Counted from the first letter of the stretch, positions 38,050-47,974 are shown. The stretch: 64,000 bases of DNA from Bacteroidales bacterium (GCA_019429365.1 JAHYJD010000009.1:1-64000); one strand, 5' to 3'. Notes: generated by a model not told the origin, from the sequence alone. Translations and numbers: made by a program.

Positions 38050-38679
38050 CTAGTCCAGCAAAATGTTTTCAACTTCGGGCAGTGAGTTTTCCAAAATAAG
38101 CAAATGGTCGGCATTGAGAATCATGTAAGTGTTGAGTTCTGATGCCAGGGCAACTTTTGCTTTGGGAATGTTGCGCGAAGAAAGTACAATGGTGCGATCC
38201 ACTTCGGGAATTACCAGCAAGGACTTTTTCCCTTCGAGATTGAATTTCTTCAGTACTTCGAGGTAATTCTTGGTTTTGGGCTCTTCAAACTGGAAAGGCT
38301 CAAGCACCATAATATTGTTGTCTTTTGCTTTGTAGGTAAGGGCCGACTTGCGGGCCAGCCTTTTAACTTTTTTGTTAATCTTAAAGGAATAGTCGCGGGG
38401 CTCGGGGCCAAAAATGCGGCCACCGCCACGAAAAATCGGCGATTTAATATCGCCTTTACGTGAGCCACCGGTACCTTTTTGGCGGTGCAGTTTACGGGTA
38501 CTACCCATTACTTCGCTTCTTCCTTTGGTTTTGTGGGTACCCTGGCGCTGGTTGGCCATGTATTGCTTCACATCCAGATAGATGGCGTGGTCGTTGGGCT
38601 CAATGGCAAAAATACTGTCGTTCAGCACCACAGTTCTGGCGGTTTTGCTTCCGTCAATGTTATATACTGTTAACTCCAT
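38050..38679 (-). CDS. rplD: 50S ribosomal protein L4
   Basis: 209 residues. The extended loop [20 protein letters not shown] reaching the exit tunnel is conserved. In E. coli L4 also represses the S10 operon. Its start overlaps the rplC stop by 10 bases. Confidence 0.97.
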   Translation of the reverse strand: MELTVYNIDGSKTARTVVLNDSIFAIEPNDHAIYLDVKQYMANQRQGTHKTKGRSEVMGSTRKLHRQKGTGGSRKGDIKSPIFRGGGRIFGPEPRDYSFKINKKVKRLARKSALTYKAKDNNIMVLEPFQFEEPKTKNYLEVLKKFNLEGKKSLLVIPEVDRTIVLSSRNIPKAKVALASELNTYMILNADHLLILENSLPEVENILLD

Positions 38680-39299
38680 CTTTCAAGAATTAAATATGAT
38701 CCATTAGGTCCTGGTACAGAACCTTTAACAACAACTAAGTTCTTTTCGGGAATAAGTTTCATGATCTGCAGGTTGATCATTTTAACCCGATCTCCGCCCA
38801 TACGGCCGGCCATGCGCATACCCTTGAAAACCCTTGAGGGCCATGAGCTTGCTCCAATAGAACCTGGCGCCCTGAGGCGGTTGTGCTGACCGTGGGTAGC
38901 CTGGCCAACACCGGCAAAACCATGACGTTTCACAACGCCCTGGAAGCCTTTACCTTTAGATGTACCTACCACATCAATGTATTCTCCCTCGATAAAAATT
39001 TCAACCGTGAGTACATCACCAAATTTCTTCTGGTGGCCTTTCTCGAAACGGGAAAATTCAGCAATGTGTTTTTTGGGAGTGGTGCCGGCTTTGGCAAAAT
39101 GGCCTTTCATAGCCTTGGTCGTCTGCTTTTCCTTCTTCTCATCGAAGGCAAGCTGAATGGCTTCGTAGCCATCCGTTTCCTGCGTCTTGACCTGAGTCAC
39201 AATGCAGGGACCAGCCTCTATTACCGTGCATGGGACATTCTTCCCAGAGGCATCGAATATGCTGGTCATTCCAATCTTCTTTCCAATTAATCCTGACAT
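38670..39299 (-). CDS. rplC: 50S ribosomal protein L3
   Basis: 209 residues. [35 protein letters not shown] and the tip region near the peptidyl-transfer centre are present. Assembly-initiating protein of the large subunit. Confidence 0.98.
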   Translation of the reverse strand: MSGLIGKKIGMTSIFDASGKNVPCTVIEAGPCIVTQVKTQETDGYEAIQLAFDEKKEKQTTKAMKGHFAKAGTTPKKHIAEFSRFEKGHQKKFGDVLTVEIFIEGEYIDVVGTSKGKGFQGVVKRHGFAGVGQATHGQHNRLRAPGSIGASSWPSRVFKGMRMAGRMGGDRVKMINLQIMKLIPEKNLVVVKGSVPGPNGSYLILERWS

Positions 39300-39340
39300 T
39301 TTTCAGATTTTTCTGCTCTTTCAGCAATAGTTTAAAAATG

Positions 39341-39646
39341 TTACACTTTAATTTCTACTTCCACGCCGCTGGGCAGCTCAAGCTTCATGAGCGCATCAAC
39401 AGTTTTGGATGAAGACGAGTAGATATCCAGCAGGCGCTTGTAAGAGCAAAGCTGGAACTGTTCTCTTGACTTTTTGTTTACGAATGTGGAACGCAAAACT
39501 GTAAAGATCTTCTTGTTGGTTGGCAATGGAATAGGACCATTAACAACTGCACCGGTTGATTTTACGGTTTTTACGATCTTCTCGGCTGACTTGTCAACCA
39601 GGTTGTAATCGTAAGACTTTAATTTAATTCTGATTCTCTGACTCAC
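39341..39646 (-). CDS. rpsJ: 30S ribosomal protein S10
   Basis: 101 residues. [20 protein letters not shown] and [19 protein letters not shown] are signatures. Also the NusG/NusB contact in antitermination. It follows fusA directly by 26 bases with no tuf gene between. Confidence 0.97.
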   Translation of the reverse strand: MSQRIRIKLKSYDYNLVDKSAEKIVKTVKSTGAVVNGPIPLPTNKKIFTVLRSTFVNKKSREQFQLCSYKRLLDIYSSSSKTVDALMKLELPSGVEVEIKV

Positions 39647-39672
39647 GGTTTAATTTATTTTGAATTAAACGA

Positions 39673-41772
39673 TTATGCTTTTACACCAAACAATTTAAAA
39701 ATTACATCATCAGCAATATTCTTGGGGGTTTCCTCGTAATGCGAAAACTCCATGGTTGAGGTGGCCCTGCCGCTGGTAAGGGTACGCAGCGAGGTCACAT
39801 AACCAAACATTTCTGAAAGGGGCACCTGGGCGTCTACCACCTGGAGGTTTGCCCTGGACGAAATACCTTTAAGATGTCCCCTGCGACGGTTAATATCGCC
39901 CACCACGTCGCCCACATATTCGTCGGGAGTAACCACTTCGAGCTTCATAATGGGTTCGAGAAGTAAGCTTCCGGCTTTTTTGCAGGCTGTTTTGTAGCCT
40001 ATCTTGGCAGCCAGTTCGAACGAAAGCGAATCGGAATCGACCGGGTGGTATGAACCATCAATAAGTCGAACCTTCAGGCTGTCGAGCGGGTATCCGGCCA
40101 GTACACCATTTTGCATGGCCATGCGGAAGCCTTTTTCTACCGAGGGGATATATTCGCGCGGAATATTTCCGCCTTTCACTTCATCAATAAACTGCAAACC
40201 GGTAAGGCCTTCGTCGGCTGGGCTGATTTCGAAAACAATATCAGCAAATTTACCACGGCCACCAGTTTGTTTCTTGTATACCTCTCGATGATGAACCGTT
40301 TTGGTTATGGCTTCTTTGTATGCTACCTGGGGTGCGCCCTGGTTGCATTCTACTTTAAATTCACGTTTTAGCCTGTCGACCAGTATTTCCAGGTGCAATT
40401 CGCCCATGCCACTAATAACGGTCTGTCCGCTGTCAGCATCGACCTTAACCTTAAAGGTGGGATCTTCTTCGGCCAATTTTCCAAGGGCCATGCTAAGCTT
40501 ATCAACATCAGCCTGGGTTCTGGGTTCCACAGCCACCGCAATTACCGGGTCGGGGAACGTCATTGATTCGAGCAGCACGGGGTGCTTCTCATCACAAAGG
40601 GTGTCGCCGGTATGAATTTCTTTAAATCCAACGGCGGCGCCAATATCGCCTGCTTCAATGCGCTCAATGGGGTTTTGCTTATTGGCATGCATCTGCAGTA
40701 TGCGTGAGATGCGTTCCTTTTTACCAGTGGAGGCATTCAGCACATAAGAACCCGACTCGAGGGTACCACTGTAAACCCTGAAAAAACAAAGCCGGCCCAC
40801 GTATGGGTCGGTAGCGATTTTGAAGGCCAAAGCGGCAAAGGGCTCTTTAGCGTCAGGATGGCGAAGTTCTTCTTTTTCGGTTTTGGGGTTTATACCGGCC
40901 ACGGCATCAATCTCGAGGGGTGAAGGAAGAAATTTAGCCACTGAATCGAGCAGCAACTGAACTCCCTTATTCTTAAATGAAGATCCGCAAAGCACCGGAC
41001 TGATCTTAAGGTCGATGGTCGCCTTACGAATAATGGCAATCATCTCCTCTTCCGAAATGCTGTTGGGGTCTTCCATAAACTTTTCGAGCATCTCCTCGCT
41101 TTCCTCAGCACAGCCTTCAATAAGCTGCAGGCGCAAATCTTTAACCGTTTCGCGCATATCATCCGGAACGGGTACTTCGTTAAAAATCATACCCAGCGAT
41201 TGCTCTTCCCATTCGTAGGCTTTGCCTGTAATCAGGTCGACTACGCCCCTGAAGTTCTCTTCAGATCCAATGGGGATTTGCACCGGCACGGCATTCATGC
41301 CCAGGCGTTCCTTAATCTTAGAAACAACACTAAAAAAATCGGCGCCGGCACGGTCCATCTTGTTGATGAAACTTATGCGAGGCACCTTATATTTATCGGC
41401 CTGACGCCAAACCGTTTCCGATTGGGGCTCCACACCACCTACGGCACAAAACAGGGCAATGGCCCCATCGAGTACCCGCAGGCTACGCTCTACCTCAACG
41501 GTAAAGTCAACGTGGCCAGGTGTATCAATAATATTGATTTTATATTGGTTATCCCTGTAATTCCAGAAGGTAGTAGTTGCCGCAGAGCTAATGGTAATGC
41601 CACGCTCCTGCTCCTGGACCATCCAATCCATGGTAGCAGCACCGTCATGCACTTCGCCCAAACGGTAGTTCACGCCGGTATAGAACAAAATGCGCTCGGT
41701 GGTGGTAGTTTTACCAGCATCGATGTGCGCCATAATGCCTATATTGCGTGTATATCTTAAATCTCTGGCCAT
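39673..41772 (-). CDS. fusA: Elongation factor G
   Basis: A 699-residue GTPase driving ribosomal translocation. G1 is [13 protein letters not shown]3 DTPGHVDFT and G4 NKMDRAGA. Domains II to V follow, with [10 protein letters not shown] and the C-terminal [19 protein letters not shown] and [13 protein letters not shown]. Length is normal. Located between rpsG and rpsJ. Confidence 0.98.
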   Translation of the reverse strand: MARDLRYTRNIGIMAHIDAGKTTTTERILFYTGVNYRLGEVHDGAATMDWMVQEQERGITISSAATTTFWNYRDNQYKINIIDTPGHVDFTVEVERSLRVLDGAIALFCAVGGVEPQSETVWRQADKYKVPRISFINKMDRAGADFFSVVSKIKERLGMNAVPVQIPIGSEENFRGVVDLITGKAYEWEEQSLGMIFNEVPVPDDMRETVKDLRLQLIEGCAEESEEMLEKFMEDPNSISEEEMIAIIRKATIDLKISPVLCGSSFKNKGVQLLLDSVAKFLPSPLEIDAVAGINPKTEKEELRHPDAKEPFAALAFKIATDPYVGRLCFFRVYSGTLESGSYVLNASTGKKERISRILQMHANKQNPIERIEAGDIGAAVGFKEIHTGDTLCDEKHPVLLESMTFPDPVIAVAVEPRTQADVDKLSMALGKLAEEDPTFKVKVDADSGQTVISGMGELHLEILVDRLKREFKVECNQGAPQVAYKEAITKTVHHREVYKKQTGGRGKFADIVFEISPADEGLTGLQFIDEVKGGNIPREYIPSVEKGFRMAMQNGVLAGYPLDSLKVRLIDGSYHPVDSDSLSFELAAKIGYKTACKKAGSLLLEPIMKLEVVTPDEYVGDVVGDINRRRGHLKGISSRANLQVVDAQVPLSEMFGYVTSLRTLTSGRATSTMEFSHYEETPKNIADDVIFKLFGVKA

Positions 41773-41797
41773 TTATTCAGTAGGGATATCAAAATTC

Positions 41798-42265
41798 TTA
41801 GAAACGGAAATGCGAGAAGGCCTTGTTGGCATCAGCCATACGGTGGGTATCTTCTTTACGTTTGAAAGCAGCGCCTTCTTCTTTAAATGCGGCGACGATC
41901 TCACCGGCAAGTTTTCCTGCCATTCCTTTTTCATTACGCTTACGCGAAAAGTTGATCAGGTGCTTCATGCCGATCGACATTTTGCGCTCGGGGCGAATCT
42001 CTGAAGGAATCTGGAAAGTTGCACCACCAATACGGCGGCTGCGAACTTCTACATTGGGTGTTACATTGGCAAGAGCCTTTTTGAACACTTCCAGACCATC
42101 TTCTTTGGTCTTTGCAGAAACGATTTCGATGGCATCATAAAATATATTGTATGCCAAATTTTTCTTGCCCCTCAGCATCAGGTTGTTTACGAAGCGTGTT
42201 ACCAGCACGTCGTTAAACTTCGGATCTGGGAGCAGGATTCTTTTCTTCGGTCTTGATTTTCTCAT
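41798..42265 (-). CDS. rpsG: 30S ribosomal protein S7
   Basis: 155 residues. [17 protein letters not shown] and [22 protein letters not shown] are conserved. Primary binder of the 16S 3' domain and, in E. coli, repressor of the str operon. Confidence 0.98.
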   Translation of the reverse strand: MRKSRPKKRILLPDPKFNDVLVTRFVNNLMLRGKKNLAYNIFYDAIEIVSAKTKEDGLEVFKKALANVTPNVEVRSRRIGGATFQIPSEIRPERKMSIGMKHLINFSRKRNEKGMAGKLAGEIVAAFKEEGAAFKRKEDTHRMADANKAFSHFRF

Positions 42266-42302
42266 TGTATCGTGAAAATTAAAGCTTGGTCTTTTTCAAA
42301 GA

Positions 42303-42683
42303 TTACTTCTTGGCCTTAGGCCTTTTGGTTCCGTACTTCGACCTGCGCTGGTTACGGCCGTTCACGCCGCTGGTATCCAGGGCACCACGAATGATGTGAT
42401 ACCTTACGCCGGGAAGGTCTTTTACCCTGCCACCGCGGATCAGCACGATGCTGTGCTCCTGCAGGTTGTGGCCTTCACCAGGAATATAAGCGTTCACTTC
42501 TTTGCCGTTGGTAAGCCTTACCCTGGCAACTTTTCGCATGGCCGAGTTGGGCTTCTTGGGGGTGGTGGTATAAACCCTTACACATACTCCGCGACGCTGG
42601 GGACATGAATCCAAAGCGGGTGACTTACTCTTGTAAGTAACCTTTTGGCGTCCTTTACGAACCAATTGTTGTATTGTTGGCAT
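42303..42683 (-). CDS. rpsL: 30S ribosomal protein S12
   Basis: 126 residues, first gene of the super-operon. [21 protein letters not shown] opens it. The two loops that govern streptomycin response read [10 protein letters not shown] and [12 protein letters not shown], both with the wild-type Lys residues; Asp in VKDLPG is the usual methylthiolation site. Decoding-centre protein. Confidence 0.98.
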   Translation of the reverse strand: MPTIQQLVRKGRQKVTYKSKSPALDSCPQRRGVCVRVYTTTPKKPNSAMRKVARVRLTNGKEVNAYIPGEGHNLQEHSIVLIRGGRVKDLPGVRYHIIRGALDTSGVNGRNQRRSKYGTKRPKAKK

Positions 42684-42752
42684 ACTGCAATTTAATTTGT
42701 AAAAACTTCGTTTTTATTTATTTAAAGTCAATCCTCTCTATTTTTGGGAGTG

Positions 42753-42760
42753 CAAAGGTA
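42753..42760 (-). promoter_or_regulatory. -7 box proximal to rpsL
   Basis: TACCTTTG on the minus strand followed by CACT, matching TAnnTTTG. It implies a leader of about 60 bases before the rpsL ATG. Confidence 0.6.
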
Positions 42761-42908
42761 AGCGTTTATTTTTGAAAACCAATATGGTTTCACAAAAAAT
42801 TCTTCCTGCATTCCCTTAAAGCTTGAAAGTCCCCGCGATCTCTATTGAGGTCAAAACTCAGAAGTGTGCTGTAACTCAACTACATCGATCTCCCTTATTT
42901 GGGGGGCA

Positions 42909-42916
42909 CAAAGATA
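42909..42916 (-). promoter_or_regulatory. Possible distal tandem -7 box for the rpsL operon
   Basis: TATCTTTG on the minus strand, a TAnnTTTG match, about 156 bases upstream of the proximal box. If used, it adds a long leader. Confidence 0.4.
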
Positions 42917-42977
42917 GGAAAGTTTTTACAAAAATGCACGCTTTTTTTTATATATCCTGGCAAGTAAAAAAACACCA

Positions 42978-43021
42978 AAAAGCAATTGAGGGTGGCCGCT
43001 CCAAAAGAAGCAACCACCCTC
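42978..43021 (-). terminator. Putative terminator of the S9 peptidase gene
   Basis: GAGGGTGG at 42988-42995 pairs with CCACCCTC at 43014-43021. On the minus strand the stem is followed by AATTGCTTTTTGG. It lies about 95 bases after the peptidase stop. Confidence 0.55.
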
Positions 43022-43114
43022 AGAATTTCTCACCCTCACGTCTTCACATCCTCCCACCCTCAAACCCTCACATTTCCTTCCATTCTCTCACTCTCTTAAG
43101 TCTCTCAAGTCTCA

Positions 43115-44212
43115 TTAAAACCTGTACGCCGCCCGCTCCATATCGCGCAGGTTACGAAACTTGCGTGGGGGGTCAAGATGTTTCTCCAGGAACTTGTAAA
43201 TCTTAAAGCGAATCTCCCGGCCCTGGCTATGGTCCATGCGGTCAAAGCTGTGACCGCCCGGAATATCTTCAAAAATCTCGTATTCAAAGCGTTTGTTTTC
43301 TGCTTTCAGGGCGTTGATAAGGTTCACAACCTCAAGGTAATGTACATCCTCATCAATGGTGTTAGTATGGATAAGCAACGGAACCTGCAGTTTGCCGGCA
43401 TGGGCCACGGGCGAGCGGCGGCGGTACTCTTCCATATTCTGGTCTATACGCTGCCCTATGTGATAAGGTGCCGAAAAGAAATCTTCGTAATTGGGCCGTT
43501 TGTAACCAATACGAAAAATCAGGTCGCTCACCGGCACCCCTGCAAACACGCACTTGTAATCGCGGGGGCGTTCAAAAGCATTCATAAGTGAAATCATGCC
43601 ACCATGGCTCCAGCCCATAAGCCCAACCCTGTTCTTATCTACAATCGGGTAGTTGTCGATCATGTATTGGCGGCTTACATCGGTGTCGTTATTTTCGAGG
43701 CCGCCATAGTCGATCAGCTCGTAATGCCCGCGACCATATCCGGTGCTTCCACGGTATTCGGGAGCTACTACTATATATTGTTGTGCTACCAGTTCGCGAA
43801 TGATGTGCGTGTAATAGGTATTGAAGTCGCTGTGCACCCCGCCATGCGGAAGCACTATCAACGGGTATTTCCTGTCAGGGTCAATATCCTTTGGAATAAA
43901 CACATACGACCAGAACTTAATGGGGTTTACTTCGGGCAAGGTGGTGCCACTGCCCTGACGAGCAGGAGGCGGACCAGCCATAAACACCTTGTCGATAAAG
44001 GCCACATCGCCCACGCGGTCGTACCAGCGCACGTCGTCGATGGTTTTTTCGAGCACATCAAGGCGATGCCGCAGGTTGCGAAACTCATTCATTAAGGCTT
44101 CCTGACTTTTCATCAGGTCTTCGTTGGTGACCTGCCCCTGGGTATTCACCGAAAAGCCCATAACCATCAGGAGCACAATAAAATAATATTTAGCAAAAGT
44201 TTTGTTAAACAT
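43115..44212 (-). CDS. Secreted S9-family peptidase / alpha-beta hydrolase
   Basis: A 365-residue exported serine hydrolase. An N-terminal signal peptide (basic start, hydrophobic run, ending NTQGQ) and a short coiled coil (EFRNLRHRLDVLEKTID) precede the catalytic domain. The nucleophile elbow is GWSHGG, the Asp lies in TNTIDEDVHY and the His in IPGGHSFDRM, giving the Ser-Asp-His order of prolyl oligopeptidase-like enzymes. The N-terminal beta-propeller typical of S9 peptidases is missing, so substrate access may differ and the enzyme could be an esterase. It is transcribed toward the rpsL promoter region. Confidence 0.85.
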   Translation of the reverse strand: MFNKTFAKYYFIVLLMVMGFSVNTQGQVTNEDLMKSQEALMNEFRNLRHRLDVLEKTIDDVRWYDRVGDVAFIDKVFMAGPPPARQGSGTTLPEVNPIKFWSYVFIPKDIDPDRKYPLIVLPHGGVHSDFNTYYTHIIRELVAQQYIVVAPEYRGSTGYGRGHYELIDYGGLENNDTDVSRQYMIDNYPIVDKNRVGLMGWSHGGMISLMNAFERPRDYKCVFAGVPVSDLIFRIGYKRPNYEDFFSAPYHIGQRIDQNMEEYRRRSPVAHAGKLQVPLLIHTNTIDEDVHYLEVVNLINALKAENKRFEYEIFEDIPGGHSFDRMDHSQGREIRFKIYKFLEKHLDPPRKFRNLRDMERAAYRF

Positions 44213-44325
44213 GTTGAAGAGGTTTTGTTAGTTGATAATTGGGTTGTAAATATAGGAAGGTTTTTGTGCAAAAAAAAACTCGAAATGAGATCAATGTTCT
44301 ATCCGGCCTATGGGTCAATTTTGCC

Positions 44326-44333
44326 TATCTTTG
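44326..44333 (+). promoter_or_regulatory. -7 box of the UvrD/PcrA helicase gene
   Basis: TATCTTTG followed by CATC, matching TAnnTTTG, 32 bases before the ATG at 44365. Confidence 0.6.
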
Positions 44334-44364
44334 CATCTTGCCTGAAAAAACCATACAGGAATTT

Positions 44365-46659
44365 ATGACCGATTTTCTAAACGAATTAAACGAACCGCAA
44401 CAGGAAGCGGTAAAAGCCACTGAAGGCCCGGTAATGGTAATTGCAGGAGCCGGCAGCGGAAAGACGCGCGTACTCACCTATCGCATTGCATATTTGCTCA
44501 GTTTGGGCATTGAACCTTTCAATATTCTTTCACTGACTTTTACTAACAAGGCGGCCCGCGAAATGAAAGAGCGCATTGCCCAGCTGGTGGGCCCTTCTAA
44601 GGCAAAAAGCCTGTGGATGGGAACCTTTCACAGCATTTTTGCCCGCATTCTGAGGGTCGAATCTGACAAACTGGGGTTCCCTGCAAATTTCACCATTTAC
44701 GATACCGACGACAGCAAGCGCCTGATCAAGAACATAATAAAGGAACAAAACCTCGACGACAAGACCTATAATCCGGGCTATGTGCTGAGCCGCATATCGA
44801 ACGCCAAGAACAACCTGATCGGCCCAATCGACTACAACGAGGATTTCGAAATACAGTCGGCCGACACTGCTGCCCGAAAACCAAAGTTGGGACTGCTTTA
44901 CAGCATTTACCAGCAACGCCTGCGCAAGGCTTCGGCCATGGATTTCGACGACCTGCTGTTCAACACCAACGTGCTGCTGCGCGACTTCCCCGATGTACTA
45001 TATAAATACCAGCAGAAGTTCACCTACATTTTGGTGGACGAATACCAGGACACCAACTTTTCGCAATACCTTATAGTAAAGAAGCTGGCTGCCAACAATG
45101 AAAACCTTTGCGTGGTGGGCGATGATGCCCAGAGCATTTATGCATTTCGCGGGGCCAACATCGCCAATATCCTCAACTTCAAAAAAGATTACCCTGATTA
45201 CAAACTTTATAAGCTGGAGCAAAACTACCGTTCCACCCAAAACATTGTAAACGCGGCCAACAGCGCCATTGCCCACAACAAGGATCAGATATTTAAAAAA
45301 GTATGGACCCAGAATGAGCAAGGCGAAAAAGTTAAGATTTACAAAGCCGCCAATGAGGCCGACGAAGCCAGCTGGATTGCAGGCCGCATTTTCGAATGGC
45401 GGGCCCAGCAACAGCTTCCCAACAGCGCCTTCGCCATACTGTATCGCACCAATGCCCAGTCGCGCGCCCTGGAGGAAGCCCTAAGGCGCCTGAACGTCCC
45501 TTACCGGATTTTTGGCGGGGTGTCGTTCTACCAACGCAAGGAAGTAAAGGATGTGCTGGCCTACTTCAGGCTCATCATCAACCCCCAGGACGAGGAGGCT
45601 TTCAGCCGCATCATAAATTTCCCCGCAAGGGGTATTGGCGACACCACCCTGAATAAGCTGCGGGTGGCCGCCGAAGAGAAAGGTATCTCACTTTGGGAGG
45701 CAGCCCTCAATGCTCCTGCACTGCAACTGGGTTTCAATGCCGGCACGCTGAACCGCCTGCAGGAGTTCACCCTGATGATCAAAGGCCTGGGCACCCAGCT
45801 ATTCAAGTATAACGCCTTTGAGTTGGGCGAAAAGATTGTAAACCAATCGGGGATCCGCAAATTCTATTTCGAGGATGACTCGCCCGAGAGCATCAACCGC
45901 AAAGAAAATATTGAAGAATTGCTCAGCGGCCTCAAAGATTTTGTAATGGCCCCCACCGAGGAGGGTGAAGAGAACACTTTCCGCACCCTTGATGAGTTTA
46001 TGCAGGACATTGCCCTGCTTACCGATGCCGACACCAAGACCAGCGGGCCCGAAGATACCAACAAGGTGTCGCTCATGACTATACATGCAGCCAAAGGGCT
46101 GGAGTTTCCATTTGTATTTATTGGAGGGGTAGAAGAAAACCTGTTCCCCTCGCAGCTGTCCATTGGCAGCCGTGCCGAGCTGGAAGAAGAGCGCCGCCTG
46201 TTTTATGTGGCCCTGACCCGCGCCATGCAACAGGCCACCATCACCTGGGCAGAAACACGCTTCCGCTACGGCAATTTCAACTTTTGCGAACCCAGCCGGT
46301 TTATCGACGAGCTGAAGCCTGAATTCATTGACTATCTGCCTGGAGCAAAACAAAAAAAGTCGCAGCAAGCCAAACAGGAGAGTTTCAGCGAAAGCTTCAA
46401 AAACTTCCGAAAAGTTTCAGAAGCCACCAGCCAGCCAGCCCAATCTGCCCCTGCTGCAGCCGCCGCAGATGGAGACTTTGTGATCCTCACCGGCGCACAA
46501 CTGATGCCCGACATGAAAGTGCAGCACCAGCGCTTCGGCACAGGAACGGTTGCAGAAGTGGAGGGCGGCGGCCCCGATGCCAAAGCCACCGTGGTCTTTG
46601 CCAACTTCGGGAAAAAACAATTGCTGCTGAAGTTTGCCAGGCTGAAGATTGTGGGATAA
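44365..46659 (+). CDS. UvrD/PcrA-type superfamily 1 DNA helicase
   Basis: A 764-residue 3'-5' helicase of repair and replication restart. It opens with LNEPQQEAVKATEGPVMVIA and Walker A GAGSGKTR. Other SF1A motifs are visible: LTFTNKAAREMKERI (Ia), ILVDEYQDTN (II), VVGDDAQSIYAFRGA (III), LEQNYRS (IV), MTIHAAKGLEFPFVFI (V) and EERRLFYVALTRA (VI). The C-terminal ~60 residues form a Tudor-like domain (HQRFGTGTVAEVEG, FANFGKKQLLLKFARL) that in PcrA contacts RNA polymerase. The ATG at 44365 lies just after the promoter box; the frame is open further upstream but has no homology-like features. Confidence 0.95.
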   Translation: MTDFLNELNEPQQEAVKATEGPVMVIAGAGSGKTRVLTYRIAYLLSLGIEPFNILSLTFTNKAAREMKERIAQLVGPSKAKSLWMGTFHSIFARILRVESDKLGFPANFTIYDTDDSKRLIKNIIKEQNLDDKTYNPGYVLSRISNAKNNLIGPIDYNEDFEIQSADTAARKPKLGLLYSIYQQRLRKASAMDFDDLLFNTNVLLRDFPDVLYKYQQKFTYILVDEYQDTNFSQYLIVKKLAANNENLCVVGDDAQSIYAFRGANIANILNFKKDYPDYKLYKLEQNYRSTQNIVNAANSAIAHNKDQIFKKVWTQNEQGEKVKIYKAANEADEASWIAGRIFEWRAQQQLPNSAFAILYRTNAQSRALEEALRRLNVPYRIFGGVSFYQRKEVKDVLAYFRLIINPQDEEAFSRIINFPARGIGDTTLNKLRVAAEEKGISLWEAALNAPALQLGFNAGTLNRLQEFTLMIKGLGTQLFKYNAFELGEKIVNQSGIRKFYFEDDSPESINRKENIEELLSGLKDFVMAPTEEGEENTFRTLDEFMQDIALLTDADTKTSGPEDTNKVSLMTIHAAKGLEFPFVFIGGVEENLFPSQLSIGSRAELEEERRLFYVALTRAMQQATITWAETRFRYGNFNFCEPSRFIDELKPEFIDYLPGAKQKKSQQAKQESFSESFKNFRKVSEATSQPAQSAPAAAAADGDFVILTGAQLMPDMKVQHQRFGTGTVAEVEGGGPDAKATVVFANFGKKQLLLKFARLKIVG

Positions 46660-46661
46660 CC

Positions 46662-46958
46662 TTACTTTTTTAAGGGTTTTTGACGAGTGCCCCTGATGTT
46701 AAGAATTTCAATAACTTTCTTTCTTGGCCTTACTCTGTATGTAACTAAGATCAGCCTGTTCATTGGGCCGCGAAATACATTTTTTCGGCTTGTAGACGGC
46801 TGAAGTAATTGTGGGTTTTTCTGCAAAAGGTGAATGAATTTGCGGGTTTCAATAAGGAAATTTCGAATCTCCCTGTCAGTCCATTCCTCTTTTAAATAAT
46901 CAACTATCCGATCGTAACCTTTTTCAGCCCGGGTGGTCCAGATTACTTCGAATCCCAT
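46662..46958 (-). CDS. ParE/RelE-type toxin
   Basis: A 98-residue basic protein. The fold pattern of the ParE/RelE superfamily is visible: VIWTTRAEKGYDRIVDYLKEE, then helix 2 with IHLLQKNPQLLQP, followed by RLILVTYRVRPRKKVIEILNIRGTR. Its start lies inside the 3' end of the antitoxin gene (16-base overlap), the usual layout for a type II toxin-antitoxin pair. Members act as mRNA interferases or gyrase inhibitors; which applies is not clear. The gene is convergent with the helicase, 2 bases apart. Confidence 0.8.
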   Translation of the reverse strand: MGFEVIWTTRAEKGYDRIVDYLKEEWTDREIRNFLIETRKFIHLLQKNPQLLQPSTSRKNVFRGPMNRLILVTYRVRPRKKVIEILNIRGTRQKPLKK

Positions 46959-47182
46959 TGCTTGTATTTTGATAATACTTCCTCTGTAGTTTTTGTTTCT
47001 CCCCTATCGGCCTGCGAAAGGCCTTCTTCTATCTCAGCCCTTTCTTCTTCACTTATTTCATCCCACCAATCTGTTGCCGGAACTTGGGAAGCCAACAAAA
47101 CCCTGACCGCTTCTAAAACATTCACGTCATCAATGTTTTCGATTAATCGGTGTAAATCAGTTTTCAACTCAATGGCATTCAT
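46943..47182 (-). CDS. Antitoxin of the ParE-type pair
   Basis: 79 residues, acidic. MNAIELKTDLHRLIENIDDVNVLEAVRVLL is followed by WWDEISEEERAEIEEGLSQADRG, a C-terminal pattern common in antitoxins paired with ParE-like toxins in Bacteroidota. No classical DNA-binding domain is evident, so self-repression is uncertain. The ATG at 47182 was chosen because it follows a promoter box by 27 bases and starts the conserved helix; the frame is open to 47239. Confidence 0.75.
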   Translation of the reverse strand: MNAIELKTDLHRLIENIDDVNVLEAVRVLLASQVPATDWWDEISEEERAEIEEGLSQADRGETKTTEEVLSKYKQWDSK

Positions 47183-47208
47183 ATCGGTGTATTTTATTAA
47201 AGGTTTAT

Positions 47209-47216
47209 CAAATTTA
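47209..47216 (-). promoter_or_regulatory. -7 box of the toxin-antitoxin operon
   Basis: TAAATTTG on the minus strand, matching TAnnTTTG, 27 bases before the antitoxin ATG. Confidence 0.5.
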
Positions 47217-47340
47217 CAACGAAAAAAGGGATTTTTCAAACTTGGTTAATATCCCAAATTTTGTTGTACCCGCCCGAACACCTTCCTTTCAGGTTCCTTT
47301 CTCCTTCCTTTCAAGTCCCTTTCAAGTCCCTTTTCAATCC

Positions 47341-47379
47341 CATCCTACAAGAGCGTGCTACGAGCATGGTAGTAGGATG
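47341..47379. repeat. Imperfect inverted repeat
   Basis: CATCCTAC (47341-47348) and GTAGGATG (47372-47379) can pair, with a further short pairing inside around GTGCTACGAGCAT. The right arm recurs at 47472-47479. Confidence 0.5.
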
Positions 47380-47594
47380 GTTAGGTCCTGTTTTGGGCCA
47401 TATCAAGTCCTGCTTTGGGCCTGCATTTAAATGAGGTGTTTTGGCCGGGGAAGGAGAATGGCAGGCGCGGGGTAGGATGGAAATGAGCACGGGCGCAGTG
47501 GTAAGCGGCAGCGCTGCGAAATATTGGTAGCCGAAAATGTGAGTTTGTTTTCTCATTAGGTGCAGCGCACCGCGATATCTTATTTTTCGTGCAA

Positions 47595-47800
47595 GGTCTC
47601 TCTGAGACCCGCCAGAAGCGCGTCTGTAAGGAGAATCTCAATTTTTAAAAAGAAGACGTGCCACCAGGCACGTCTCTACCATATAAATTTCGTGAAAGTC
47701 CACCCTTAATGTAGTGACGCGCTTTGCGGCGCGTCTGAATTTCAATTTTAATGCATGCCCTGTAGAGACGCGCTTGTAGCGCGTCTCGCTTGTAGCGCGC
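47595..47800. repeat. Cluster of AGACGCGC-type palindromes
   Basis: Several hairpins of one style lie within 206 bases: GGTCTCTCTGAGACC with a degenerate AGCGCGTCT neighbour (47595-47626), AGACGTGCC/GGCACGTCT (47654-47675, perfect 9-base arms), GACGCGC/GCGCGTC (47716-47735) and GAGACGCGC/GCGCGTCTC (47765-47787, perfect 9-base arms) with a trailing half-copy. The unit resembles GTAGAGACGCGC...GCGCGTCTCTAC palindromes scattered in Bacteroidota genomes (recalled, not searched). Confidence 0.75.
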
Positions 47801-47935
47801 CTAATTTTTTATTTTCCACTTTTTCCCGCTCCTCTCTTGTCTTGTCACCAGGTTTTATTCAAGGCCAAAAGGAAAGCGAGGGATTGGCCCAATTCGTTCT
47901 GGGTTTTTGAATTGCAAATTCAATTTTTTCCAGAG

Positions 47936-47974
47936 TGGAATTTGAAATTCCTCTCAGCGGGGAGAATATGATTC
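47936..47974. repeat. GGAATTT palindromic repeat, copy A
   Basis: TGGAATTTGAAATTCC followed by TCTCAGCGGGGAGAAT. It lies just beyond the 3' end of the orphan gene ending at 47985 and matches copy B at 49044 at most positions. Confidence 0.65.

Larger units (their letters stand above)
42684..43114. other. Promoter and terminator region between rpsL and the S9 peptidase
   Basis: 431 bases without a gene. On the minus strand it holds two -7-like boxes for the rpsL operon, and further right the terminator hairpin of the S9 peptidase gene. Bases 43021-43117 are a pyrimidine-rich, low-complexity tract with repeated CCCTCA and CTCTCAAGT words. No reading frame looks coding. Confidence 0.6.

Noticed and set aside
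47311-47641. Two overlapping minus-strand frames in the palindrome-rich gap
   Set aside because: Arg/Pro-rich chance frames over repeats, without a start context or family-like sequence.
47595-47800. CRISPR array
   Set aside because: The palindromes vary in sequence and spacing, there are no regular spacers, and no cas genes occur in the window.
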